Positions 7,367-15,775 of a stretch of DNA of 18,566 nt are shown here, one piece after another. Source of the DNA: CAZGQY01 sp964528035 (GTDB lineage: Bacteria > Pseudomonadota > Gammaproteobacteria > Methylococcales > UBA1147). A program made the position numbers and the translations under genes. The stretch is from positions 1 through 18,566 of the forward strand of contig CAZGQY010000071.1 in assembly GCA_964528035.1 (NCBI GenBank). The letters are read 5' to 3'. The notes beneath the pieces are model-generated. The model had not been told where the DNA came from. It was given only the letters and a program-made list of their open reading frames with translations, and did not search any database. Each line of letters begins with the position of its first letter. Positions within the stretch are counted from its first letter, which is position 1.

Positions 7367-8233
7367 TTATTCATTAACCCGCACTTCCCCAGACAGTAAT
7401 TTATCCATGGGTACTTCCATCGGAACACCTGCGTTTTCCCGCAAGCCATCCAAAGACAAAAAATCAAACTCCTGGGTATCACAAAGCTGCGAAGGAACGA
7501 TATTCTGTAAGCCGGTAAAAATAGTTTCCAGACGCCCCGGATACTGTTTATCCCAGCCAGCCAGCAAGTTTTTTATCGCGACTCTCTGTAAATTATCCTG
7601 AGACCCGCATAAATTACATGGAATAACAGGAAATGCCTTGTGCCGTGCAAAATGACTAATATCCTTTTCCCGACAATAAGACAATGGACGGATTAAAATA
7701 TGCTTTTTATCGTCACTTAACAACTTGGGTGGCATCGCTTTCATCTTGCCACCATAAAACAGATTCAGGAAAAATGTCTCAATAATGTCGTCGCGGTGAT
7801 GACCCAAAGCGACCTTTGTCATTCCGTTTTTTTCTGCGTAGTTATACAGCGCCCCACGCCGAAGCCTTGAACACAAACTACAGGTAGTCTTGCCTTCTGG
7901 TATCACTCGCTTAACTACACTGAAGGTATCCTGTTCTATGACTGCGAAGGGAATTTTTCGACTAGACAGGTATTCCGGCAAAAGGGTTTCCGGAAAGCCA
8001 GGTTGCTTTTGATCCAGGTTAACGGCAGTAACAGAAAACTCAACTGGCGCGGTCTGCTGCAAATTGATTAATAGATCCAGAAGAGTGAATGAATCCTTGC
8101 CACCCGACAGGCAAACCATTACCCGGTCACCTTCTTCGATCATATTGAAATCGGCAATCGCTTTACCCATTTCCCTGCGCAACCGCTTCTGAACTTTATT
8201 GAAATTAATTTTGCTTTGTTTGTGATGAGTCAA
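7367..8233 (-). CDS. ttcA: tRNA 2-thiocytidine(32) synthetase TtcA
   Basis: A 288-residue protein closely matching enterobacterial TtcA along its length. It has the PP-loop SGGKDS (43-48), the adenylation site, and the cysteines of the Fe-S/sulfur-transfer centre in CSLC (C118, C121) and CNLC (C206, C209). Other conserved blocks are NLDQKQPGFPE (72-82), PEGKTTCSLCSRLRRG, LGHHRDDI, FYGGKMKAMPPKLLSDD and RPLSYCREKDI. It thiolates C32 in the anticodon loop of a subset of tRNAs in the cytoplasm, using a 4Fe-4S cluster. The start used here is TTG at 8233, placing the N-terminus about 10 residues shorter than in E. coli; no better ATG lies upstream in frame, and TGGACC precedes it as a weak Shine-Dalgarno. 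It stands alone between fabB (55-base gap) and the SAM hydrolase. Confidence 0.96.
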   Translation of the reverse strand: MTHHKQSKINFNKVQKRLRREMGKAIADFNMIEEGDRVMVCLSGGKDSFTLLDLLINLQQTAPVEFSVTAVNLDQKQPGFPETLLPEYLSSRKIPFAVIEQDTFSVVKRVIPEGKTTCSLCSRLRRGALYNYAEKNGMTKVALGHHRDDIIETFFLNLFYGGKMKAMPPKLLSDDKKHILIRPLSYCREKDISHFARHKAFPVIPCNLCGSQDNLQRVAIKNLLAGWDKQYPGRLETIFTGLQNIVPSQLCDTQEFDFLSLDGLRENAGVPMEVPMDKLLSGEVRVNE

Positions 8234-8288
8234 AGCGGTCCAGGTCGTATGTCAACAATGGAAATTCAAATCGACCTGCACATCACGA

Positions 8289-9506
8289 TCATCCACTATA
8301 ACGTTGGAAAATCAGAGTTGCGTTGGTACCCCCAAAACCGAAACTATTCGACATAACAGTATTCAGGTTTACATTATCCATTCGTTCACGCACGATCGGA
8401 AAATCTCCGGCAACCGGATCCAGTTCCGAAATATTCGCCGATGCACTGATAAAATCAGACTCCATCATAATTAATGAAAAAATGGCTTCATTAACGCCCG
8501 CTGCTCCCAAACCATGACCTGTTAGAGATTTAGTCGAATTTAACAACGGCAATTTGTCCTTAAATACTTCATTTACGGCTTCCAGTTCACGCATATCGCC
8601 AACAGGTGTACTGGTTCCATGTGCATTGATATAGTCAACTTCCCCGTCAACAGTTTGCAACGCCTGTTGCATACATCGCACCGCACCTTCACCAGACGGC
8701 TGCACCATATCATAGCCATCAGAAGTGGCACCATAACCGACAATTTCTGCATATATTTTTGCACCACGTGCTTTTGCATGTTCCAGTTCTTCCATCACCA
8801 GAACGCCTCCACCACCAGATATTACAAAGCCGTCACGAGTGACATCATATGGACGCGAGGCTGTTTGCGGGGTATCGTTATATTTCGATGACAGGGCACC
8901 CATCGCATCAAACAAAACAGTCAGTGTCCAATGAACTTCCTCACCTCCGCCAGCAAAAACAACATCCTGCTTGCCGAACTGGATCTGTTCTGTCGCACTA
9001 CCGATGCAATGCGCACTGGTCGAACAGGCCGAAGTAATCGTATAATTCAAACCTTTGATTTTAAAGGGCGTCGCCAACGTAGCCGTATTGGTACTGGACA
9101 TACACCGCGTCACCATATAAGGCCCAACTCTCTTCAGGCCCTTTTCACGCAAACTATCAAAAGCCTGCAACAGATTTGCGGTAGAAGGCCCACCGGAGCC
9201 AACGATGAGTCCAGTTCTGATATTAGACACCTCATCTTCTTCAAGTCCCGAATCGGTAATTGCCTCCTGCATAGCCAGATAATTGAATGCTGCGCCTGCA
9301 CCCATAAAACGCTTCGTTTTTCTATCGATCGCATCATCCAGATCCAAATTAATAGGACCGTGAACGTGGGAACGAAAACCCAGCGACTTATATTCTTCGC
9401 AATATTCGATACCCGAGCGCCCTTGCTGCAGAGCTTGCAAAACTTCCTGCTTATTGTTTCCAATACTGGAAACAATCCCTAAACCTGTTACGACTACACG
9501 TCTCAT
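8289..9506 (-). CDS. fabB: Beta-ketoacyl-ACP synthase I (FabB)
   Basis: A 405-residue thiolase-fold condensing enzyme. It carries the catalytic Cys161 in TSACSTSAHCIGS, the two histidines His296 (NAHGTSTPVGD) and His331 (TGHGLGAAG), Lys326, and the C-terminal NSFGFGGTNATLIF. These match E. coli FabB Cys163/His298/His333 in spacing, and the length is typical. It condenses malonyl-ACP with acyl-ACP and is specifically needed to elongate the cis-3-decenoyl-ACP made by FabA, so it acts in anaerobic-type unsaturated fatty acid synthesis in the cytoplasm. It follows fabA by 12 bases on the same strand, the classical fabAB operon of Pseudomonas-like gammaproteobacteria. The start ATG at 9506 is the canonical MRRVVVTGLG N-terminus. 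Confidence 0.98.
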   Translation of the reverse strand: MRRVVVTGLGIVSSIGNNKQEVLQALQQGRSGIEYCEEYKSLGFRSHVHGPINLDLDDAIDRKTKRFMGAGAAFNYLAMQEAITDSGLEEDEVSNIRTGLIVGSGGPSTANLLQAFDSLREKGLKRVGPYMVTRCMSSTNTATLATPFKIKGLNYTITSACSTSAHCIGSATEQIQFGKQDVVFAGGGEEVHWTLTVLFDAMGALSSKYNDTPQTASRPYDVTRDGFVISGGGGVLVMEELEHAKARGAKIYAEIVGYGATSDGYDMVQPSGEGAVRCMQQALQTVDGEVDYINAHGTSTPVGDMRELEAVNEVFKDKLPLLNSTKSLTGHGLGAAGVNEAIFSLIMMESDFISASANISELDPVAGDFPIVRERMDNVNLNTVMSNSFGFGGTNATLIFQRYSG

Positions 9507-9518
9507 AATTACTAACCG

Positions 9519-10040
9519 TTAGAAATCGTCTGTTGAAGCAAACAAACCAACCCTGAGATCGGTTGCCTCGTAAATTTCCTTTCCATCAATATCCATTACC
9601 GCGTCAGCGATACCCATAACCAATTTACGCATTATAACCCGTTTTAAATCAAGCCGGTATGTCACTAACTTACCATGCGGAAGCACCTGACCGCGAAATT
9701 TCACATCGCCTACACCCAAAGCACGCCCTTTACCCGGCCCACCCATCCAGCCCAGATAAAAACCGACAAGTTGCCACATCGCATCCAAACCAAGACACCC
9801 AGGCATCACCGGATCCCCCTGAAAATGGCAGTCAAAAAACCATAGGTCAGGACGAATATCCAGTTCGGCGATCACTTCACCCTTGCCATGCGCACCACCG
9901 TCCCCGCTAATGTGGGTAATACGATCAAACATCAGCATATTCGGTAACGGTAATTGTGCATTACCCGGTCCAAATAATTCCCCTCTACCGCAGCCAAGTA
10001 ATTCATCACGGTTAAAGCTGTGCTTGTCTTGCATGGGCAA
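9519..10040 (-). CDS. fabA: 3-hydroxydecanoyl-ACP dehydratase/isomerase (FabA)
   Basis: A 173-residue hot-dog-fold dehydratase. GRGELFGPG (18-26) and PLPNMLMFDRI (31-41) match the FabA N-terminus. The active-site His72 lies in FFDCHFQGDPVMPG and Asp86 in GCLGLDAMWQL, corresponding to the E. coli His70/Asp84 pair. It dehydrates 3-hydroxydecanoyl-ACP and isomerises the trans-2 to the cis-3 double bond, the branch point of unsaturated fatty acid synthesis. An internal ATG two codons downstream (MQDKHSF) would give a length nearer E. coli FabA, and neither start has a strong Shine-Dalgarno. On the minus strand GATAAT near 10076 is a possible -10 element, but no good -35 or FadR/FabR/DesT operator is obvious. 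Confidence 0.98.
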   Translation of the reverse strand: MPMQDKHSFNRDELLGCGRGELFGPGNAQLPLPNMLMFDRITHISGDGGAHGKGEVIAELDIRPDLWFFDCHFQGDPVMPGCLGLDAMWQLVGFYLGWMGGPGKGRALGVGDVKFRGQVLPHGKLVTYRLDLKRVIMRKLVMGIADAVMDIDGKEIYEATDLRVGLFASTDDF

Positions 10041-10362
10041 TTTCTCGCATTCCTGATTAAAATAAAAACGATGTATTATCTTACAAGTTGAGAAATAATG
10101 CAGTAATCATCTTTTTTTCCTCCAAACTATCGATAATATATAAAATTTGTACTTAGGAGCGAGTCTTGGGGTCAGATTGCAAGCCATTGATTTCCGAGAC
10201 ACGTAAATACGTCCATATAGGCTCTGCTACAACGTCTTTTTGCAGAAGCCCAAACAATCAATGCCACACACCCTTCAAATATCTATGCTGGATAGTGACC
10301 AAATTTTTTTCAATAACCCGAGACCACTTTTCGTTCCCCGGTTATTTTTTACACAATTCTGA
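10041..10362. other. Intergenic region between slt and fabA
   Basis: These 322 bases lie upstream of fabA and downstream of slt on the minus strand. They contain repeat copy B (10177-10266), presumably the fabA promoter (about 10050-10140), and a weak stem AATAACC/GGTTATT (about 10313-10346) followed by T6 in the plus direction only, so it would not terminate slt. No ORF or RNA gene is credible here. Confidence 0.55.
10177..10266. repeat. Palindromic dispersed repeat, copy B (inverted relative to copy A)
   Basis: TGCAAGCCATTGATT at the left end, then CGAGAC, GGCTCTGCTACAACGTC, TTGCAGAAGCCC and AATCAATG, follow in order the reverse complement of the repeat at 591-693. The interior stem region and both ends align with few gaps. 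The right terminus has lost the 'GGCTTGC' end (it reads CAATGCCACAC), so copy B is slightly degenerate. It is intergenic and noncoding. The two copies in opposite orientation rule out chance similarity. Confidence 0.75.
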
Positions 10363-12363
10363 TTAACGTATGCAATGATTCTCTATGGATAGATCTTTAT
10401 TCAGCTTTCGCTTTGAAATATCAGCCGACACTTCGGGCATATAACTCGAAATCCTGCGTTCTACAGCACCAAGCCTATATTGATAGATCAATGAATAGCC
10501 CAGCACATATCGAACGTAACGCCGAGTCTCCAGATATGGAATTGACTCTACCCATACATCCGCTGGAATGGACCTTATTTCAGGCCGCCAGCGTTTAACA
10601 CGATGCGGCCCGGCATTATATCCCGCCGCCGCCATAGCGAAGTTTTGACCAAATCGCTCTAATAGACCCTGCAGATAATGTACACCATACCTTACATTTA
10701 GATCCGGGTCATAGAGCTGATTCGCCGACTTCCATTTTTCATTCAATTCACGAGCCACCTGCCGACCTGTTGCTGGCATAATCTGCATCAAACCTCGCGC
10801 ACCGGCCGGTGATTTGACCTGCGAATTAAAAATACTTTCCTGTCGTATCAAACCCAAAATCATTGCCGAGGCTATGCCGGATTGCTTTGAATATTTCATC
10901 ACCGATTGGGTATAACGCAGCGGAAAGCGAAGAGACAGATCATCCCAGGCTTTTGCTTTCGCAACACTAAAAACAGCTAATTGAGTCAAACCCCATTGTT
11001 GCGCCAATTTTGCTGCCAACATTTTATCGGGGTCTTCCAATTGATCTATGGCATGCCACCACTGGCGCATTGCTTCGCCCTCCTGGCCAAAATACAATAG
11101 TTCGCTAACAGCCCTGAACGCGGGGCTATTCTTCAACTCATCAAATTTAAGTGACGAGATTAAGATGGGGTGATCTGAAAATTCATATGGCTGCCGTAAA
11201 CGATCCGCAGCCAGAAACCCATAGTAGTCCCGTTCCTTTGCGATCTCTGCAAATAAATTTTGTGCCTGAACAAGATCACCATCCGCATACTCGGCTCTGG
11301 CCCGCCAATACTTCCATTTCAATTCGGATTTCTCGTCTTTAGCCAGTTTATTCAGGGCTTGCTTAACCTGAAACCAATTTCGCTTATACAAGGCAGCACG
11401 AACCCGCCAGGCTCGAGTACTTGAATCTTCGTAGTCAGAATTCAAAGCATTTAAACGTTCAAATGCCAGTTCGTGGCGGCGAAAAGCCAAGGACATTCCC
11501 AGTCTCTGGTTAATTCGATACTGCTGCTCTGGATCCAGTTTGAATTGTTGTTGGCGAGCATCCCAGATAGAGATCGCCCGCATTAGATCATTTCGTGCCA
11601 ATCGATCAATGGCATGAGCAAAAACCCAGCCGATTTTACTATGCCTCTGCCGCCATTTTTCACACTGAACAAGCAGTTTTGGATTTTTGTGAACTGTCAG
11701 CCAAAAGTCTACCAGAGCCCGATCCGATGCTGGCAAAGTCTTACTTAGATGCTTCGCCAGACCGGTATTTCCTGCGCGCATGGCCAATCGAATACGTTGC
11801 CACACCATCTCGCTTGAAAACGACGACGTAGTTTTCCAAATTGAGAACAGCACATCACATTCTTCAGGCAACGACTCTCCGACCAACCACAATTCCCGGG
11901 CACCCACCATAGCGGTATCTTTCTGACCGGTTTCAAATAACGCCCGATAATAATTACAGCTCAGCCCAGTATTTTTGGTTTCACGAAAATTTTCTACAAA
12001 TTTCAACCATTCGCCTGTTCTGGCAAAATAGCGCAATAAATTATTGCGCAAAAACTTTGCGTAACGGCTGTCCTCGTATTGGCTCAAATAAGCTTGTATC
12101 TTGCCGACCTGGCCTGACTGCCTTTTTAGTTTACGGTACAACAAATACGGATATAGCGGATAATCAGTCAGCTGCTCCAGAAAACGATCATAGGCATTCA
12201 GATCGCCTTTTTTTAATGCTGCCTCAGCATATAAATAGTTCGCACGCTGGCTCTCCAGACTCCCGCTATGGACATACTTCACCGGTAATGTCACTAGCAA
12301 AACAGACAGAAGCAGTATACATTTCCTGTTTAATCCACTGCTGATCACTGAAGTACCAACCAT
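10363..12363 (-). CDS. slt: Soluble lytic murein transglycosylase (Slt70 type)
   Basis: A periplasmic enzyme that cleaves peptidoglycan glycan strands with formation of 1,6-anhydro-MurNAc. The chosen start, ATG 12363, gives 666 residues and a clean signal peptide (MVGTSVISSGLNRKCILLLSVLLVTLPVKYVHS split as n-region, hydrophobic core near residues 14-27, then a cleavage region). An in-frame ATG at 12423 would add 20 residues that look unlike a leader. The middle ~430 residues are the helical superhelical ring of Slt70. The C-terminal GH23 domain carries the catalytic Glu in GLIRQESIFNSQVKSP (Glu about 509 from this start), then GARGLMQIMPATG, LYDPDLNVRYGVHYL, AAAGYNAGPHRVKRW and the IPYLETRRYVRYVL block. 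On the minus strand TATAGT near 12429 is a possible -10 box. No clear Shine-Dalgarno is seen. Confidence 0.94.
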   Translation of the reverse strand: MVGTSVISSGLNRKCILLLSVLLVTLPVKYVHSGSLESQRANYLYAEAALKKGDLNAYDRFLEQLTDYPLYPYLLYRKLKRQSGQVGKIQAYLSQYEDSRYAKFLRNNLLRYFARTGEWLKFVENFRETKNTGLSCNYYRALFETGQKDTAMVGARELWLVGESLPEECDVLFSIWKTTSSFSSEMVWQRIRLAMRAGNTGLAKHLSKTLPASDRALVDFWLTVHKNPKLLVQCEKWRQRHSKIGWVFAHAIDRLARNDLMRAISIWDARQQQFKLDPEQQYRINQRLGMSLAFRRHELAFERLNALNSDYEDSSTRAWRVRAALYKRNWFQVKQALNKLAKDEKSELKWKYWRARAEYADGDLVQAQNLFAEIAKERDYYGFLAADRLRQPYEFSDHPILISSLKFDELKNSPAFRAVSELLYFGQEGEAMRQWWHAIDQLEDPDKMLAAKLAQQWGLTQLAVFSVAKAKAWDDLSLRFPLRYTQSVMKYSKQSGIASAMILGLIRQESIFNSQVKSPAGARGLMQIMPATGRQVARELNEKWKSANQLYDPDLNVRYGVHYLQGLLERFGQNFAMAAAGYNAGPHRVKRWRPEIRSIPADVWVESIPYLETRRYVRYVLGYSLIYQYRLGAVERRISSYMPEVSADISKRKLNKDLSIENHCIR

Positions 12364-12486
12364 GCTGAATGAATACGAAATTTCAATTTCCTTAATCCTT
12401 GCACAAGGATCCTCGAAATACATACTGTACTATATTTTCAAAGTCAGCAAGTCAGTGCCTATGTTTCCATATAATTCTTCGTCCAA

Positions 12487-12538
12487 TATTTTCCTTCGGA
12501 CGCAAGAACTTGCACACTGACCACCAAACTCGCTGAAC
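12487..12538. repeat. Possible deleted remnant of the palindromic repeat, copy C
   Basis: The left part TATTTTCCTTCGGACGCAAG resembles the 20 bases 581-600 at copy A (16 of 20 match). The right part from CTTGCACACTGACC to CGCTGAAC resembles the right terminus and flank of copy A (CTTGCATCCTAACC ... TTGCTGAG). The whole hairpin interior is absent, leaving the near-palindrome GCAAG-AA-CTTGC (12502-12513). It lies between the divergent slt and ABC transporter genes. The similarity is moderate, so this is tentative. Confidence 0.4.
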
Positions 12539-12632
12539 AACATATGTTTTCATTTACGAACAGAAACTCTATATCACTACGGCAAACACGCCTGCGTAAT
12601 ACAAACAATAGCTACCGCAGAATAACAACTCT

Positions 12633-14465
12633 ATGAAGAATAAAGTAACCAAGCCCTGGCGACACTCTATTCCTAACGAATTAAATTGGGAGACAATGCG
12701 CACTATTGCCCGGGAACACAAACCACAACTCATCTCTGCACACATTATTGCAATACTGGCCACCTTAGCCAGCGTCCCGATTCCACTATTAATGCCGATG
12801 CTGGTAGACGAAGTGTTACTTGAACAACCGGGCGTCGTAGTAAATACAATAAATACAGTATTCCCCCTGAATTGGCAAAGCCCTATTCTCTATATTGGCA
12901 CTATTCTGATTGTCACACTTGTGTTGAGAGTCGTCACAATCACACTGAACGTGTGGCAGGCACAAAAATTTACCTGTATCGCCAAAGACATCATCTTTCG
13001 AATGCGTTCTGCACTACTATTCCGATTACAAACCATTTCCATGGCCGCTTATGAAACTCTGGGTAGCGGCAAAGTCGCTACCCACCTGGTTACCGACCTG
13101 GAAACCATCGACCTGTTCATGGGTACTACCATCAGCCGTCTTCTGGTCGCTGCCCTGTCAATTCTCGGAACTGCGGTCGTATTGTTATGGATGCACTGGC
13201 AACTCGCATTGTTTATTCTTATTCTGAACCCAATCGTAATCTATTTTACGGTGTCGTTGGGCAAACAGGTCAAGGAACTGAAAAAAAACGAGAATACCGC
13301 ATTCGAAATATTCCAGGCAACACTCATTGAAACGCTGGATGCCATTCATCAAATTCGCGCTAGCAATCGAGAACAATTCTATATCCACAAGCTACTGGAA
13401 TCCGCTCATGCCGTAAAACAACATGCTGTGTCTTTTAGTTGGCGCAGCGATACAGCTAATCGCTTGAGTTTCCTGGTTTTTCTGTTTGGATTCGACATAT
13501 TCCGGGCCATCGCAATGATTATGGTTATTTCTTCCGGGCTCACCATTGGCGAAATGCTTGCCGTATTTGGCTACCTTTGGTTCATGATGTCGCCTGTACA
13601 GGAGATTCTTGGTATACAGTACGCTTATTACGGAGCAAAAGCCGCGTTGAAACGTATAAATGACATTCAAAATCTGCCACAAGAGCCAATCTACACTAAA
13701 AAAATAAACCCTTTTACTCGCAAGCATACAGTTGCTGTCAAACTGGAAAATCTACATTTTTCCTACGACAATCAATCCGATGTATTAAACGGTATTAACA
13801 TGGAAATTCCGGAAGGCAGCAAAGTCGCATTGGTTGGAGCCAGTGGCGGCGGAAAATCCACACTGGTTCAAGTATTGATCGGCCTGTACCCGGCCACCTC
13901 AGGTCAAATCTTATTCGATGGCATACCTGTCACTGATATTGGTTTGGATATCGTTCGCGAAAACGTGGCCACCGTATTGCAGCACCCTGTATTGTTCAAC
14001 GACTCAATCCACAACAATCTGACTATGGGTAAAAACCACTCGAAGCAGAAACTCTGGGATGCGTTGGCAATTGCTCAGCTGGACGACACCGTGCGTTCCT
14101 GCAACAAGGGTTTGGATACCATTGTAGGCAGGTCTGGTATGCGCTTATCAGGTGGACAACGCCAACGTTTGGCCATTGCTCGCATGATTCTCTCGGAACC
14201 AAAAGTAGTCATTCTTGATGAAGCTACATCGGCCCTGGATACTGACACGGAGCATCGGCTTCATCATCAACTGGGTAAATTTCTATCCAATCGGACTACA
14301 ATTATAATTGCCCACAGGCTGAGCGCTGTAAAACAGGCAAACCAGGTATTTGTTTTCGAAGATGGACGTATTTGCGAACAAGGAGAACATAACACTTTAA
14401 TGGGCCAGAATGGCCTTTATGCAAAGCTCTATGGTAAACGACAGCAATACACGGAAAACAACTAA
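12633..14465 (+). CDS. ABC exporter half-transporter (fused TMD-NBD, MsbA/ABCB type)
   Basis: A 610-residue protein with an N-terminal six-helix exporter domain (about 30-330; hydrophobic segments near 33-58, 83-106, 168-188, 190-207, 281-302 and 305-320) and a C-terminal ATPase. The ATPase has Walker A GASGGGKST (402-410), Q-loop VLQHPVLFNDSI (448-459), signature LSGGQ (505-509), Walker B VVILDE (525-530) and the switch His561 (IAHRLS). It would act as a homodimer in the inner membrane. There is no N-terminal C39 peptidase domain, so it is not a bacteriocin-processing type; the substrate may be a lipid, peptide or glycolipid. The ACP and two exosortase-associated hydrolases follow on the same strand after a 157-base gap, suggesting but not proving a shared product. 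The start ATG 12633 has no strong Shine-Dalgarno. Confidence 0.94.
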   Translation: MKNKVTKPWRHSIPNELNWETMRTIAREHKPQLISAHIIAILATLASVPIPLLMPMLVDEVLLEQPGVVVNTINTVFPLNWQSPILYIGTILIVTLVLRVVTITLNVWQAQKFTCIAKDIIFRMRSALLFRLQTISMAAYETLGSGKVATHLVTDLETIDLFMGTTISRLLVAALSILGTAVVLLWMHWQLALFILILNPIVIYFTVSLGKQVKELKKNENTAFEIFQATLIETLDAIHQIRASNREQFYIHKLLESAHAVKQHAVSFSWRSDTANRLSFLVFLFGFDIFRAIAMIMVISSGLTIGEMLAVFGYLWFMMSPVQEILGIQYAYYGAKAALKRINDIQNLPQEPIYTKKINPFTRKHTVAVKLENLHFSYDNQSDVLNGINMEIPEGSKVALVGASGGGKSTLVQVLIGLYPATSGQILFDGIPVTDIGLDIVRENVATVLQHPVLFNDSIHNNLTMGKNHSKQKLWDALAIAQLDDTVRSCNKGLDTIVGRSGMRLSGGQRQRLAIARMILSEPKVVILDEATSALDTDTEHRLHHQLGKFLSNRTTIIIAHRLSAVKQANQVFVFEDGRICEQGEHNTLMGQNGLYAKLYGKRQQYTENN

Positions 14466-14622
14466 TTGCACAACTATTCAGTATATTCGGGCTTTAGTGT
14501 AAAAATGATTGATTGTATACCCGGAAGACTCGAATTAATCCTGTCTTGCGTATCTTTCCATTTTGCACTAACCTCCTCGCATATTTTCGAAATTCAACGA
14601 CTTTAAACGGGTATTTCTCAAT

Positions 14623-14874
14623 ATGGAAGTCAGTAACCAGGTCATTCAAGTATTAGGTGAAGTATTACAATTAGGAAACAGAACCAGTGAATTAAACAGC
14701 GAAAGTCCCTTACTGGGAGCCATTCCGGAATTTGACTCAATGGCTGTAGTATCTGTATTAACTGCACTGGAAGATGAATACGGTTTTTTTGCGGAAGACG
14801 ATGAAATTGATGCGGCTACCTTCGAAACTGTTGGAACTCTTGCCGAATTTGTAACCGCTAAACTCAATAGTTAA
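14623..14874 (+). CDS. Acyl carrier protein, exosortase-A cluster type
   Basis: An 83-residue acidic four-helix carrier protein. The phosphopantetheine attachment serine is Ser39 in the PEFDSMAVVSVL stretch, a DSM variant of the usual DSL motif. The PEFDSMAVV wording and the EDEYGF segment are typical of the stand-alone ACPs found in exosortase-A (PEP-CTERM) biosynthetic clusters rather than of the fatty-acid AcpP (which has ..LGADSLDTVELV). It would hold an acyl or aminoacyl thioester in the cytoplasm for the neighbouring hydrolase-like proteins. It is separated from hydrolase 2 by 59 bases and from the ABC gene by 157. No good Shine-Dalgarno precedes ATG 14623, but the length and N-terminus fit the family. 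Confidence 0.9.
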   Translation: MEVSNQVIQVLGEVLQLGNRTSELNSESPLLGAIPEFDSMAVVSVLTALEDEYGFFAEDDEIDAATFETVGTLAEFVTAKLNS

Positions 14875-14907
14875 AGGGCTTTTGGGAATCCACACTAGAA
14901 TAGGGAG

Positions 14908-14924
14908 CCTGCGCCAGTAGCAGG
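14908..14924 (+). promoter_or_regulatory. Small hairpin overlapping the hydrolase 2 Shine-Dalgarno
   Basis: CCTGC (14908-14912) and GCAGG (14920-14924) form a five-pair stem with a seven-base loop. The 3' arm contains AGG, placed nine bases before the ATG at 14934, and is the only Shine-Dalgarno-like sequence there. The stem could modulate initiation of hydrolase 2, but a stem this short may be chance. Confidence 0.25.
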
Positions 14925-14933
14925 TATTAATTC

Positions 14934-15773
14934 ATGATCATTCCCAGGCCATTTTTTTTATCGTCTACGCCAGGCAAAATTTTTGCGATTTTTTACCCGC
15001 CCGAAGAAAAATCCAAAAAGTGTCACACGATCATTCATATACCGGCATTTGCCGAAGAAATGAATAAATCCCGCCGCATGGTAACACTACAGGCACTGGA
15101 ATTTTCGCGACAAGGATATGGTGTCCTGGTTATTGATCTGTATGGTACGGGTGACAGTTACGGTGATTTCTCAGAATCCTCCTGGGATTTATGGAAACAG
15201 AATATCGAAGACGCCTGCACCTGGCTAACATCTCAAAATACCGAGACTATCAGTCTTTGGGGATTGCGAATGGGTGCGTTGCTGGCTGCTGATTTTGCCG
15301 CAAGCGCAACATTACAATTCGAGAATATGATCATGTGGCAACCGATATTGAGTGGCGAAACCATGATTATGCAATTTTTGCGTCTGCGCGTTGCGTCTGC
15401 AATGCTCAACGACAATGTAGAAAACGAGTCCACATCGGTATTACGTAAAAAACTCAGTACAGGCCAACCTGTGGAAGTCGCTGGATATCAACTCATGCCG
15501 GAACTGGTAAACCCTTTAATGACAGTTCGCTTAAATAAGCTCACCATTTGGCCTTTTAAAAATGTCTTTGTTTTTGAAGTCGCTTCTCAAGCTGGCAAAC
15601 AAGAATCGGCAGCAAATAAAAATCTGACTGCAAAACTAAATGAGTCTGGAGTCGCAGTTAAGTCAGAAACAGTCATTGGCCCACAATTCTGGAGTACTCA
15701 GGAAATCTCAGAAGCCCCCGAATTACTTGCGAAAACTTCGCAATCGCCTCTCCATTGTAGAAACCAGTCCTGA
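14934..15773 (+). CDS. Exosortase A system-associated hydrolase 2 (alpha/beta-hydrolase-like)
   Basis: A 279-residue alpha/beta-hydrolase-fold protein of the hydr2_PEP type found in exosortase-A clusters. Family hallmarks are FAEEMNKSRRM (39-49), VIDLYGTGDSYGDF (67-79), SSWDLWKQNI (82-91), LWGLRMGALLA (108-118), WQPILSGETMIMQFLRLR and the late PQFWSTQEISEAPEL segment. At the nucleophile elbow the G-x-S-x-G serine is replaced by Arg112 (GLRMG), as is usual in this subfamily, so it may be a pseudo-enzyme or an acyl-binding partner rather than an esterase. No signal peptide is seen, so a cytoplasmic role with the adjacent ACP is likely. It is followed after two bases by hydrolase 1, implying translational coupling. 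The C-terminus (TSQSPLHCRNQS) looks atypical. Confidence 0.93.
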   Translation: MIIPRPFFLSSTPGKIFAIFYPPEEKSKKCHTIIHIPAFAEEMNKSRRMVTLQALEFSRQGYGVLVIDLYGTGDSYGDFSESSWDLWKQNIEDACTWLTSQNTETISLWGLRMGALLAADFAASATLQFENMIMWQPILSGETMIMQFLRLRVASAMLNDNVENESTSVLRKKLSTGQPVEVAGYQLMPELVNPLMTVRLNKLTIWPFKNVFVFEVASQAGKQESAANKNLTAKLNESGVAVKSETVIGPQFWSTQEISEAPELLAKTSQSPLHCRNQS

Positions 15774-15775
15774 AG

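Noticed and set aside
10313..10350. Stem AATAACC/GGTTATT followed by T6 as a terminator
   Set aside because: The T-run lies on the plus strand, where no gene precedes it. On the minus strand, where slt ends, the stem is followed by A residues. The stem is short with a loop of about 19 bases.
12364..12423. Twenty-residue N-terminal extension of Slt from ATG 12423
   Set aside because: The extension is charged and unlike a signal peptide, while ATG 12363 gives a standard one. A possible -10 box near 12429 would also place the transcript start at about the upstream ATG.
12633..14465. Peptidase-containing bacteriocin exporter
   Set aside because: There is no N-terminal C39 peptidase domain. The protein begins directly with the transmembrane exporter domain, and no leader-peptide gene is visible nearby.
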